From positions 44,549,700-44,613,699 of the forward strand of contig CM050648.1 in the NCBI GenBank assembly GCA_027574665.1: a stretch of 64,000 bases of DNA, in the 5' to 3' direction. Below are positions 36,710 to 49,000 of this stretch, in pieces (within the stretch, counting starts at the first letter, position 1; each line of letters opens with the position of its first letter). The position numbers and the translations under genes are program-made. The stretch comes from Rhynochetos jubatus. Lineage: Eukaryota > Chordata > Aves > Eurypygiformes > Rhynochetidae. The notes beneath the pieces were generated by a model. The model did not search any database and had not been told where the DNA came from. It saw only the letters and a list, made by a program, of their open reading frames with translations.

Positions 36710-39218
36710 AAATGCAACTGCAGGGAACTCAGATAACGCACATCTAGTTGAGGATACAAAAAGTAGGAATGTCTGTTCTGTAATATCTCTACGTACATTT
36801 ATGCATCATTTTTGTTGATGTTTTGTGTTAACAGAGAACAAGGAAATAAGATTTTCCACTGTAGCATCATTATGGAGAGGAAGAAAGTGAGGAATACAGC
36901 TTTCAAGGGTTTTATTGCAGTTTTCTCTCTTGGGAATTACTGTAACTTGCTTTATTTGTTTAACTTAAAGACGAGGTGGTTTCATTCTCTGAAGTCTACT
37001 ATATTTGGTTACAATTTTTTAAAAATCAACCGGGCCCCAATAATAGAATATAAGTAGTTGTGTATACCTTGGTTTCAATTTAGGAATAGTAAGTATACCA
37101 CATAGATTTTGACATTCAAGTGTCCTGTCCTTAAGCTGCCATTTTTTAAAATTTTTATTAAAGATAACTTTTTATAATTCAATTAAAAATAGTTCACAGA
37201 TGTGAGAAATTTAACACAGTTCATGGATGGTTTCCAAACATTTACCGACTAAAAAATTCTGCTAACTGTTACAAAACATTTTTTTTCTTCATTTTGGCAC
37301 TCTGGAGTTGAATAAAGCAGAATTCTTAAATTATTAACTTACTCTCCTTCACAAGAAATGTTTGGAGATTATATTCATTCCAATTCAGCATAAACAAATA
37401 TTTAACATTTTTCCTTCACAAAGTATTCACTCAGTTCAACAGATGACTGTTTATTTTAAGCATCTCTCTCTCTACGCTTAACCAGTTAGTTTGTGATGAA
37501 TACAGACTACTGAATCATGCTTTCTGGGGAAAAATACAAACAAACAACAATAAAAAAAACCCCACCTCATTTCTTCTTTCTCATTATTTACTGAATAGGT
37601 TTAATCCGTGTTGTCAGGTTAAATTCTAAATTATGTTGCAAGAATAGAAATGTACTAAGCAAAATTAGCTTCTGAAGTCAGGAGTTTTCTGTCTGTTTCA
37701 CTGGTTGGTGTGCCTGGGATAACTGTTTTCTAGAACCACTGGATCTGGACTGCCAGTGAACGTACACAAACCCACATAAACCCTGACAGATGAGACCCTC
37801 CAAAAACATTAACATGAGCTGGGTCTCTCCTTCAAGCCAGCTCTCACGCTCAGCCTAAGTCTCTCCTAGCATAGGCTCAGGTGTGAATGATACGAAGGAG
37901 AGGAATTCTCCTGATGTTCTTCAGGTAACAGTAGCTCGTATCTCTCCTTAGTTGACAACATTAGCTATCATACGCATAAAGTCATGGGAATTTTGTCACT
38001 GGGTCAAATCCTAAATCCACTGAATCCTACTTGTGAATTGTGAACTGGAATCGAGGGTTTTAACTCTGCAGTCCTGACAGGGAACAACAATAGGTGCCAA
38101 AATAAATTGGGAGTTTTATTTATATTCACAGGTTTTATTTGTTCCTCTTACAACTTTACTACTTCTTTTTATTTGAATGTTAGTTTATTCCAGACAAATT
38201 AATGGAATTATGAAATATCATCATAAGTCTCTAACTCCACCTTCACTGAAGATATTGTCGGAACAACTATTAAAGTTTCAGAGCTTAGGTCATATTCCTT
38301 TATTTAGACAATCTAGAGTGATTTACAAAAAAATTCAGTTAGTCAAATACAGAACTTTATGTTACAGAGTAGGAAAAGCTAACCAACAGTCCAAATTCAA
38401 ACCTGGCATGAAAAAAGGCAATCTGGTTGATGCGTCAAATGCTAGGAAGACCTCAAGTTTTCCTGCCTTTGCAGAATTTCAACTCAAACAGCACTTTTTT
38501 TCCCCAGTAATGGTAAGGACAAAAACAATACTTAGTTTATAGTGATTAAAAGTTTTCTGGGTACAGAAAAAGAAAAGCAACAAAGCAATGTCCTCAGTCA
38601 ATCCTGTTTCATTTAATTTTTATTTCCTCCTTCCAGAGCTTTACTGCTTTGTTCTTTATTATTCTTTCTTCCTATCAACTTTCATATTCATTTGAACTGG
38701 AATATACTGCTGTATATGGAAAGTCATGTGACCAATCTTTAAAGTGTTCGGTCTTACTAAACCAATGAAGATTCTGCACAATAAACTATTAATTCCCGTA
38801 AGGGGTCATCTGCTGCAGACTTCTACCAATTAAACTGCTTATGTTTATGAAACGAGGTGTAGTTGCTACTTTAAAATTCTCTGTTTTATTATTATGACAA
38901 GAAAAAAAAATAGTTCAAGTAATTATATATATATTTTTTTTTACTTAACTATTTTTCTTTCACAAAGTATTTGCTTTGTAGCTCATTACAATTGAACAGG
39001 TAAATCTGGAAAAGGAGTAGTGGTATAGTGAAACTCTATATTCACTGTTACTTTTGACCTCTTCTAAGACCACACAATTATGGAAGCATTTCAGTTTAGG
39101 GCCCCAAGCCAAAGCCGGTTCAGTGGCACTGAGAGCAAATAGCAGGGTTGTGTGCAGTATGTTAAAATATCTTCTATTTCAGAACAGAGGCCTTATCTAT
39201 ACCAGTTATCAGAAACAG

Positions 39219-39697
39219 CTATTGATCTACCCTATTCCCTAAATTGTCCCTAAATACTGTTTGAGAAAGTGTCAATTGCACAAACCAAAGTCTTTTTGGG
39301 AAGATGCTAATACTAAACAGCTCTAACCCTGTTTGCAACTCTACATAGGTTTTAAGTCCAGCATCTTCTGAAGCACAAAGCAATAGCCCCTTAAATACCT
39401 TGGGATATAATACATTGCTTCCATCATCAAAATCAACAGTTACAAAACCTAAAATATAAGATGGATATGTAACAATCTCTTCTGTGTGTGGGAACTGCAA
39501 GTAATGTTACGATCTTTTGTCAAAGATACCCTTCCATTCAAAGATTTTGTAATTCTTATATTTAAAGCAATGACTATATAGCAACATATAGCAATTAATA
39601 TAACTACTGTGATAAAAATAACTAAGCCTACACAAAAAATTTTAAACCATGAAACTTGCATGTTATACCCATACATCCACGAACTTAATTTCAACAT
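39219..39697 (-). other. Two overlapping open frames, possible membrane protein remnant
   Basis: Read leftward, the first frame (39697-39449, 82 codons) has a strongly hydrophobic segment of about 25 residues (starting near IFCVGLVIFITVVILIAICC), followed by a basic stretch (NIRITKSLNGR), the order expected of a membrane anchor and cytoplasmic tail. The second frame (39500-39219, 93 codons) overlaps its end in another frame and has a balanced composition. Upstream, TTGTTCCTTTGATTTCAG (ending near 39756) is a good splice acceptor, but the first frame has a stop just after it. A decayed receptor or envelope-type gene is one reading; AT-rich DNA giving hydrophobic codons by chance is at least as likely. 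I do not recognise the protein. Confidence 0.12.
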
Positions 39698-39811
39698 TGA
39701 GTTATTTCCTCCCTTTTGCTCACACCTGTCTTACACCTAATATAGGTTACTGAAATCAAAGGAACAAAATAATTTAAAACATGGTATTAATAAATAAAAA
39801 GGCTTCATTTG

Positions 39812-39843
39812 AAAAAAAACAAACAAACAAACAAAAAACCCCA
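39812..39843. repeat. (AAAC)n A-rich simple repeat
   Basis: An A8 run, then CAAA units, then A6 and CCCC. Simple sequence. Confidence 0.88.
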
Positions 39844-42800
39844 AGAAACAGTAGCCTAGTGAAAATAATTATATCCTGTAGGCATGTTTTTCTTGTAACT
39901 GCCATCACTTGATTACTATTATAGTAACACAGGTGAACATACTAGCAGTTGGCTAAGGATATTTGTATCTTTTTAAACACTGATACAGGAGAATAGTAAT
40001 TACGGCACTATAATGATCAAAGTATTTCTATCTTCTACCAAATTCTGCAAGAATACTGGGAAATTGGATTGCTCTCTCTAGATACTTTAAGATGTGTTTT
40101 ACGTACCAGCTATTCCAGAAGTATACGCATGTGATATAATGAAAGAAGAGGAAATAGAGAAAAGGAAGGAATCTATATTCTTCTTCAACACAGTACTTCA
40201 CCAGGTGGTTCAGTAGTCTACAGTAATCTACATTCTCTTAAATTCTGATACAGTTCAGCTTTCCATTGAGCAACTTCTACGGCACCGAAGTAACAGAACT
40301 TACAAAAATAATTCATCATTATTAAGTCCCCTTTTGTGAAGAAGAGTATTGAACACTATGTTTATATGAAATAAACAGTAAATGGAACGAGGAAATTTTA
40401 TTTGAAGGTATGCTTCTTTTTCCTAGAAACCACAGATTTCTCTACTTAGATTCCAACACAGGATGGAAGGCTATGGTGGCCTTGTTTTAGTCTCTGCTTG
40501 GGTTTGTAGGGTGCTATTTTTGCTGTTGAGAAATGTCTTGACATTGATTCTACAACAAAACGGATTTTTCATGGTTTATATCCCTGCTGACCCTAATGAG
40601 TACTTCTTCTATTTCTGTCCCAGTGAGTCAAAGGCACAGTTACCTCCGTCTCCAGCTAACGCATCTCTAGATATAACCACTGCTTCCTCTAAGCTACGCA
40701 GCTACTAATACAGTTAGACTCAAACAACACCCATTGTTTTTAACATGTTTTTTCTAGAAAATTGCTGCATTTTTCTTAGGGAGAAAGACCACATACCTCA
40801 AGGCATACTGTTTTTTCCAACAGTACTTACTGGTCTAATAAAAATATTCATTTATATTAATATATGAAGTAAACTGAATTCTTCAGGCTGTTTAAATGTG
40901 AAATACACAGTATTTCACAGAACATTTAGCTCACAAATTTTCCTCTGTCATCATTAGCTCCGTCAAGCTAAAGCTTCTGCTACACCTCCCTATTTCTGTA
41001 TGTTACATTCTGTTCTTGGCATGTGTAATCTCTAGAGAATGAAAACCAATGCTTTGCTTCAGCTTCCAATCGCAAGCTCACATTTGAAGACTCATTCCAG
41101 TATTGTAAGTGGCATATTGACCCTAACTCCAGACACATAAGACCATTACAAACTGAATGTGCACATGTCAAATCTCAGTTGATTTCTGTCAAATGAAAAC
41201 CAAAAGTCATCGATTCTTCTTTCACCCATTCACTTAGAAAACTAAGTCTTTTTATCCTACCTTTATGTGACTACTGGATTCCAAGTGATGACATCTTTCC
41301 AAGAGTAAATAAACATACAATGACTTGAAAATCAGGAGAAGGAGATTTTGCCTACGGTGACCATGAAATAGCACATCATCTTTGCAAAACCACTAAGAAC
41401 AGTTCAGTATAACTGTTCAAGGGGATTGTAACCACATTGCTTTCTAAGATCCACTCTTGAAACACGGGTATCTAAATCAGAATTTGAGCTACAGCAGTCT
41501 TGTTTGCAGCAGGTACATGCTTATAAAGTTAATGCTTAATACAGAATTCCAAAGAATGGTGCTTTACTATACTCCATATTGCTAATTAGCTGAAATTTTA
41601 ATGCCAATTTTTCCAAATTAAAGCTTATCATAGATTCACCTCTAGACTGTCCATTCTCCTATCACAATGAAATATTTTAAAATACAGTACAGCTAATTCT
41701 GCACTCATGAGTCATGTTATAAAATAAAGGAAAAGTCTGCCCTGAAGTCTACATGTGAAGGAGAAAAACTGATCAGATTAGAAAATACAATGGAGAAATA
41801 CAGGAAAGAAAAGCCCATGTGCATCAGTAGGGTCAGACTTCGACAACAAGACAACAGCTGATGGATCCAAAAAGTCCACTGATCAGCTATTCTGGCCACC
41901 TATGGCATTGCCAACAACCCTACAGCAAGGACCAAAATAAACATTCTAGCCTACTAGAGGAACTGAACACATCAGACCAAGGAGAAGCATAAGGAAATGT
42001 TAGGTCGATTCCACAACCTAGAGAACAGTAGTGAAAAAAGCAGCCATCTTATTTTATTTTCTCTCATTTGTTCTGATCTTACCTCTAAAAAGCAGGCCAT
42101 TATCTCTTAAAAATAGGAAAATATGCTCGAACTGATATATCATAAATGGTAGCATACAATACAAAAAATTCTTTAAATACTTATATGTCCTTGGTTAACA
42201 TCATATCTAAGATTTCTTCATATAGAAATTGAATTTGGATGTAAATATATACATTGTAGCTGCACTTTTTCTTCCCCCTTTTTTTTTTTCCTAACTGGAA
42301 ATCAAGTTCAAGCTTTTGGTTAGCCTTTTATGGTAGAGGTCACCCAAGTACGAGGAATAAAGAGTCCAATTTTCCTAAGAGCAACTTCTACAGTCGTGCA
42401 CTAGAAACCAGGGCAACGTGATAAAACATTCTGGCATAAGGAGAAGCAAGAAATGTACTGAGACACGGTTTGTCAATTCTTCCTCCAAAGATAGGAAAAC
42501 CTTTCTCCTATGAATGCAATGACAAGTGAAATGGAGCACTTGAAATTTATCTGGGAGATACTTGAATCCAAGGGTATGGAGATCCCACCTGTAGGGTCAC
42601 TGAAAGCAAAGCAAGCTGAAATTACAGGGGAATGTTAAAAATATAACAAATGTAAATCTGACAGACATCAAAGTCCCGAGTCTTACCTGGATTTTTTTTT
42701 CATAGTTCTCTTATAGAATTCATGCATTTTAATAAGCCTAATAACTTGTACATATTGTGAACTGTAATTATTTTACTTTCAGGTTGATTTACTACTGTTG

Positions 42801-43884
42801 ACAGGAAAGGAGTGTGAAAAGAATCACCTTTTAATTTTTTCAGATATTTGATGCAGTAGTGGAGTGATTAGAAGGATTATAAATAATGAAATATTATACA
42901 CTGTCAAGGAATGTTCAGAAATTCTGAATTAAAATGACTCTTACAAAAACGTCACAAAAGCTTTGTTCAGCTTAATTCATGCCTTAATACTCTAAGCATC
43001 TGATGAAGTCTAATGGAGGGTATTTTCTCCATTCTTCCAAAAATAATAGTTTCAAGCAGCAGCAATTCTTTTACAAAACACAGTATCTTATACTACAGTG
43101 ACAACCTTAAATTAAGCTCTTCTTTAGGTTTCTGTGTGTAGAAATCTGAGATCACTTGCACTCAGTACCCATAAATCTAAGAAACTTTTTGAGTCATGTT
43201 GCTAATTTTTTATTTAAGTGACAACACTGCAAAACGTAGTCTGATTAAAACACATTCTGAGGGCAATTTATTGAAAATAAAATCCTGTTTCATATGGACA
43301 GTAGACATTCCCATCAAAGCTGCAGGTTTTTTTCAAATCCTGAATTTAGGAACAGAGGATTGACATTGGAAATCTTGATCCTCTAATTCAAGCCTCTCGC
43401 ACTCTCAATCCATTTTGCCAAAGCTGTTTAGTCCAAAAGGGTCAAGTGAATGCTACGTACCCTCCCACAATACATGGCACAAAATATTTTTCCAAACTCC
43501 ACAGTCCACTGTGACTCAAGGTCCCTGAATCACAACTATGTCACTTAAGTATCAAGATTTTGTTTGGTCAGTTGGTGGGGTTTTTTTAAAAACATGATTC
43601 CTGACAGCAAACTATGGCCCAAATAAAAGAAATTACAAGACAGCAATGGCTAACGAAGTTTGGGGAGAAGCCCTTCTGAACAATAGAATGGCGCTTAGCA
43701 ATGTGCAAGGTACAGAAGGAAGGTACTTGACATACTTCATAATCAGTAACATTTTTCTGTAGCCTACTACACATCTCTGAGGCCCCTGTGGCTAGCGTTT
43801 TCAGGAAGGATTAAAGAACAAAAGAAACCTCCCCCATAACCAATGTTATGATTTATCACATAAACAAGCAGTCTGTTTTTCAAG

Positions 43885-43930
43885 CAGTGTGGTACCCAGA
43901 ACTGTGCATTGGCCTCACCAGATCACAGGA
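43885..43930 (-). mobile_element. Possible CR1 scrap
   Basis: The words TACCCAGAACTGTGCA and GGCCTCACCAG occur in the order and spacing of the reversed CR1 ORF2 block around 'WAP..' that links those words in other bird CR1 copies. The flanks do not continue the match. If right, the 106-codon frame at 43848-44168 (+), with its Cys-rich middle, starts in old CR1 sequence and is less likely to be a gene. Confidence 0.3.
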
Positions 43931-44633
43931 TATAAGGGTGAAAGAGCTCTCCTCAGTTACTGAGTATAAATGCCAGCAACTGGAAGCAGTCTCAGCATGT
44001 AAACTTGCCTGTAAATGTATCAAGCTTCATTGTACGACTAATCAGACTGCTTGTCTGCATTGCTTCCCTTGCCATGAATTTTTGAAACATTACAATCTGC
44101 AATTTGCAAAAACAATGAGAAAAGCAACGACAATAGCAAAAAATAATTCCTATCGTGAATTTCTCTAGTATTAAAATGCATGGAAAATAACCAATGAAAC
44201 AAATAACTGAATTGTGAATATTCATAGTTTGGAATGAGTAACTTACATACTTTTGAAAGTAGTGAATACAGTTAATAACCTCAAATGCTTTTTTTAAGGA
44301 GAGTGCTTGCAACCGACTATTTATTATTCTTACCCTGTAACAATTTTTAATCTTCAGAAGTGATACTGTGAGAATATCTGCAAAAACTTCATTCTATTTT
44401 AAAGTGTTTCAGTCTTACAAATAAAGACTGGAGGATCAATGTAAGTTAACCTACATCAGCATCTGAGAAAGGTTTACGTGAACAATAAATCCATATGTTA
44501 GTACAACCACCAGGCAAAACCAGCTTATACAAGACAACATGGCAATTTTCTAAATTAATTACCTCAAAGTTATAGCTGAAGCTTTACATGTTCTTTGACT
44601 TCTAATGTCAGTTTTACTTCTCCCTGTCTGTAG

Positions 44634-44822
44634 TCCTCCTCAGTCAGAGCAATTCAATATCTGTGTCCCTTTGTCCTCGAACGTGAGGAACTTCCTAAGG
44701 AACGGTGCAGCGTTGCCGGTGACACCAGCCATGCCTCTGCTATGTTAGACCTGGGAGGACAGCCTGGGAGAAGACATTCCACTCAACTGAAAACAGAAAA
44801 TAAGAATACCTGTCTGCTTTAA
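44634..44822 (+). other. Candidate terminal coding exon, unassigned
   Basis: A strong acceptor (ACTTCTCCCTGTCTGTAG, ending at 44633) is followed at once by an open frame of 62 codons closed by TAA at 44820-44822. The stretch is richer in GC and CpG than the DNA around it and the predicted peptide is balanced and polar (for example CPFVLEREELPKERC and later GRRHSTQLKTENKN). It lacks an early Met, which suits a last exon rather than a complete small gene. No motif or family is recognised, no upstream exon was found, and a second frame over the first two thirds is also open. Chance or a noncoding exon remain possible. Confidence 0.18.
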
Positions 44823-45461
44823 GTTATTAACAACTTTTGTTCATTTTACTAAATAAAACCGTTCAGTTTCCCCATGGATAGAACTATGTGAATGGCATAT
44901 GTCCGAAAGATTTCAGTGCATACACACAGAGACGCAGCCCTAAGCCCTAATTTCATGACTCCATCTCCGTTGGCACACCACATGCCCCAAAATACTTCCC
45001 AAAACCTGACAGTCCCTCAAGACCTAAAAAATAAAGTCCCGATAAGATAACTGACCCTCTTCAATACCAAGATAATTTTCTGGCAAAAAGGTTAAGATGA
45101 ACCCTGAAAGCAGACCATGACAGGTCTACTCAGGCAGCGCAGACGGTTAGTGGGTGTGGGATCACTACCTCCTCTCCAACAGCACTGAGCAATTTTTTTA
45201 TCTTTCTTTACAAAATGCCTTACTCTTTATTGACTGATAAGACCCTAAAGAATCATATGTATTTCTTGACTTTCATATTCACTGGAATTACATGCTAAAT
45301 TCATAAAAGACAAAATATAAAATTTTACCTGGGAAAAAAAATTCTTACTACTTCAAAATTTTGCTGTGCAAACTGTAATTCTTAACTGTTTCAGAAATAA
45401 TTCCTACCACTGTGTGAGCAAACAAAGTGAAGATTCAGTGAACAAATGGGAGATGGAGGTG

Positions 45462-45688
45462 TGTCGTGGTTTAATCCCAGACAGCAACTAACTACTACAG
45501 TGGAGGAGGAGAATTGGAGGAAAAAAACTCAAGGGCTGAGATAAGAACAATTTAATAATTGAAAGTAAATGAAATAAATCAATTATAACAATAATAACAG
45601 CAATACTAATAACAAGTAAAGAAAATAATGGAAAGGAAAACAAATTATACAGACGCTCACCACCCACTGACCTACTCAGAGCCAGAGC

Positions 45689-45742
<54 letters not shown>

Positions 45743-46027
45743 ACCCTTGGCCCAACCCCCAATCCATACAATACACTGAGAATGATGCTTCATGGAGTGA
45801 ATACCCCCTCGACCAGTTCAGGACAGCCATCCTGACCTGTAGCAAAGAAGCTGGGAACACAGGTGCAGCACCAGAGACCGAAAAAGTCCTCGAGCTGGTA
45901 TAAACACTCCTCAGCAACAACTGAAAACACCAGCATTAACAATACTCTTCTCCATACAAACCCAAAACACAGCCTCATACTAGCTACTGTGAACAAAACC
46001 CAGTCAGTCCCAACCAAAACCAGCACA
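45462..46027 (+). mobile_element. Solo LTR of a bird endogenous retrovirus
   Basis: A 566-bp element running from TGTCGTGGTTTAATCCCAG to CCAGCACA, flanked by the perfect 5-bp duplication AGGTG (45457-45461 and 46028-46032). It matches the LTR at 25378 in order of landmarks: the opening, GAGATAAGAACAATTTAATA, CTCACCACCCACTGACC, CTCAGCAACAACTGAAAACA, TACTAGCTACTGTGAA, and the closing ACCAGCACA. It has no internal retroviral genes beside it. A (GA)24 run sits inside at 45693-45740. Frames here (45488-45793 minus, 45628-45903 plus, 45672-45920 minus, 45790-46026 minus) are LTR or microsatellite translations. The opening edge is intact TG, unlike the other copy. Strand follows the TG-to-CA reading only. 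Confidence 0.93.
45693..45740. repeat. (GA)24 microsatellite inside the LTR
   Basis: Forty-eight bases of uninterrupted GA, the longest perfect simple repeat in the window. The related LTR at 25378-25929 has no such run, so it grew after the insertion or is private to this copy's lineage. Confidence 0.95.
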
Positions 46028-49000
46028 AGGTGAGACTAAGACTTCTTTCACCATGTGGATTCACCAGGTCATACTGACATCAGTACTCTTTTGTTCACAC
46101 CACCCTGCAGCTAAAATGAGGATGATATTTTGCTTTTGCAGTAGAAGAAATCTTTTCAGATAAAGCAAACAGGCCAAGTCGTTCCAAGCATGAGAGAGTT
46201 CAAGAGTGAGAGAATCAGAGTTGTGCCCTTTCTCCCACAAATACACAATATCATAACCCAGAACTGATGCAATACCATACACCAGGACCCACAGCAGATC
46301 TGTCATCATGGTCATTTACAGAGCTGGCTGATCAACCATATGCGAGAACGAAAAAGATACAAGAAACAGAACTTTTGAAAGTTGTGATGCCACCGTAACA
46401 TTTTGCTTAAAGACATATAAACTCTCAGGGACTCGTCTTCACCCCCCCTTTTCATCCCTTCCTCTCCCGCCTCCCAAATGACAAGTTGCATTTACATTCT
46501 TAACTTTGCGAGACTGCTATTTGTTTGTAATTTTTAAGTTGTCAAACATATAGTCTCACTGCATAAAAGATGTCTCATTAGCTTATGTGAGGCTGAATTT
46601 GGACTGCATTTTACTTAAAAAATCTATGAGGCATCAGACTGGTTCATATTTCAAACACATTTCAGTAAGCTGAGTTGTATTACATAAATGACATAAATGA
46701 CAACCACTTTTTAGAAGTGACTATCTTCAGGACTGTTGCAAGGGAAGACATGTCTAAGTGATCTTCCAGCAGATTTCACAGATGGCTCATAAGGCTGTCA
46801 TAAGGCACAGGAGGAAGACAGTTGCTTATTTCTTTGTAGTGAAGCAAGGGCTAAGACAATCTGGCTTAAGGCTAGAAGTTGTTTATTTATCAATAACTCT
46901 TCCACACCTTACTCCTGCTAACTAGGATCTTACATCAAGGCAAATTACTAAAACTTAAAATGAAAAGACTGCAAGGAAGTAAGTACACTGCACCTTGATG
47001 AGATGGCACAGTCTGCCTTACAAAAACATGTAATATGTGCTTTTCAAGTGGACTCTTCCACGAAGTCTACAGCGGAGTCTACTTCGTGGTATAAGTGAAC
47101 ATATGAAAACACCATCGAGTAGCCATGGGATACCCTGGTTAGACCATTTCAGGGAAAAAAACCCAAGTTTTTTCAAAAGATAACTATGGGTTAATGTTGT
47201 AGATTAAATTCTGATATCAGGTTTTGCCCTATCACTAGGCTGTAAAGAGAATCACAACAAAATACAAATGTATATGTTTTTTTTCTAAAGCCTAGCACAC
47301 TCATAGTAACAGAAAAAAAAAATGTTTTTCTGAATTTATAAAGAAAAGTATAACTTTTTTCAGAATTTGCTTCTTCATTATGGAAAACAGCAAAAGAAAA
47401 TGAGGTTTAATGGATCATACTGGTGTTCTTTTATAACCTCCACACAGACCAACCCTTTTTTCAGCCTTCCAGAGCACTGTGAAAAATAACAATCCACAAA
47501 AAATATAAAATATCAGGATACATTTGCTTCCCTACAGCTTCTAATGACTCAACTAACCTGGCTGCAAGCATCTGGCACCAAGCAAGTGGCATATGTAAGT
47601 TGTTTACAGACTTTGTGTATCTCAGATATAGAAAGCCTAAGGCTCTTGTCAAGAAGCTTCAATTCACTCTACAACACTGTTCTTCTACAACATCAGTCTC
47701 TGAGACCTTATGTCTTTCTGGTCAGTAATGTTCTTTGAACAATTACCACATTTCCGGTGGGGCTTGCAGAAGAAAATCAGATGAACGGGTATGGGCCACA
47801 GTGAAACCCAGGGACAGTGCTCAGGAGACGTTTGAAAGTGTTAGCCTGTAGTCTGCTCTTGACTCACTGTATTATCCTCTTTTTTCTAAGCTCAGCCCTC
47901 TATTTTTTTTGTGAGCGACTTATGTTAAGGGTGAATATTGTATTATGGAAGCTCCGTTACAAGAAGCCTTTACAAAAAAATACCCCATACCTTATAATTT
48001 TTCAGTCTCCTAGGCAGTGGTTTAATTATACACTCCACTCTGAGAACGTACAGAGGCACTGAGAAATTACTCGACTGTAATACCATGGCATTCAATGCAG
48101 CATAATGATTTAACTTCATGGCTCTATATAAAGCTGAATGCAGTATGAGAGCCATACACGTCTTTATCTCACCAAGACTCTGATGATACATTAAACAAAT
48201 AGATGGGGGAAAATTACCTTTTTTGTTGCATAAAACAAGATGCTGTATGAAACTTTACAGGAAATCCCAACATTCCACCACTCCCTCCAGAGCTCTCAAA
48301 TCAGAAATACAAATAATTAGTCTTGCTTTTATCTTAGATGGTTCTATTCCATATAGATCCATCACCATCCCATTTAATATTTGATACAGCAATTTATTAT
48401 TATTACCTGTATGGTTGACATAATTATAGGCAAACATATTCAGCAAAAAGTCTCTTTCCTTCCCAAATCTTTCCTCCCACGCTGTCTATGACAAGTCCTG
48501 TTTTTTTTCCCCCTCATTCTCTGTTTCATTATTTCCAGGTTTTTTTCATCAACCCATTATATACATTTGTTGTGAAATATATATTAATTTGACACATTCA
48601 GGTAAATTCAAGATCAAAAATAAATTAATAGGATAAAACCTCCAAAAATAACCCCTCAAACCAAGACTCTGAGTCTCTTGAGAGTCAACCATCACTAAAA
48701 GCAGAGCGCCTGACATTTCTTTCATCTTTATAACACCTGAAGAAGTTATTTTTAGCTTTTGTGCACTGTAATCCATTTGCTGTTAGCTATGAGAAGCATC
48801 ACGAAATAATTAACTTATTTCCTCTAGCAGTGGCATCACTGGACAGCTGGTTTAGTTATTCCCACTGTGACATATGAAGAAAATCAATTTTCCTTCATGT
48901 ATAAAAGGCAGTAGCAACATAAGATGTTGGCTTCAGTAAGTACAGCATTATCATCTCTAATGACTCATGTCTTTCATGTATTTTTCCAGTACTTGTTAAT

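Larger units (their letters stand above)
31160..45461. other. Long stretch nearly free of recognisable transposons
   Basis: About 14.3 kb in which I find no clear CR1 or LTR; a possible 40-50 bp CR1 scrap lies near 43885-43930. It contains a G/T-rich tract (31419-31515), a hairpin with GTGAAACAC repeats (35463-35518), a pyrimidine run (36678-36709), an AAAC repeat (39812-39843), and two weak exon candidates (39219-39697 minus, 44634-44822 plus), listed separately. Other frames (34618-34854 minus, 35148-35417 plus, 38177-38542 plus) are of ordinary length for chance frames and are not recognised. Confidence 0.5.

Noticed and set aside
45488..45920. Frames with long Arg-Glu or Leu-Ser repeats
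   Set aside because: They are translations of the (GA)24 run inside the LTR.
25378..46027. The two LTRs as ends of one provirus
   Set aside because: Each has its own 5-bp target duplication (CAAGA, AGGTG), they differ in sequence, and the 19.5 kb between them has no retroviral genes.
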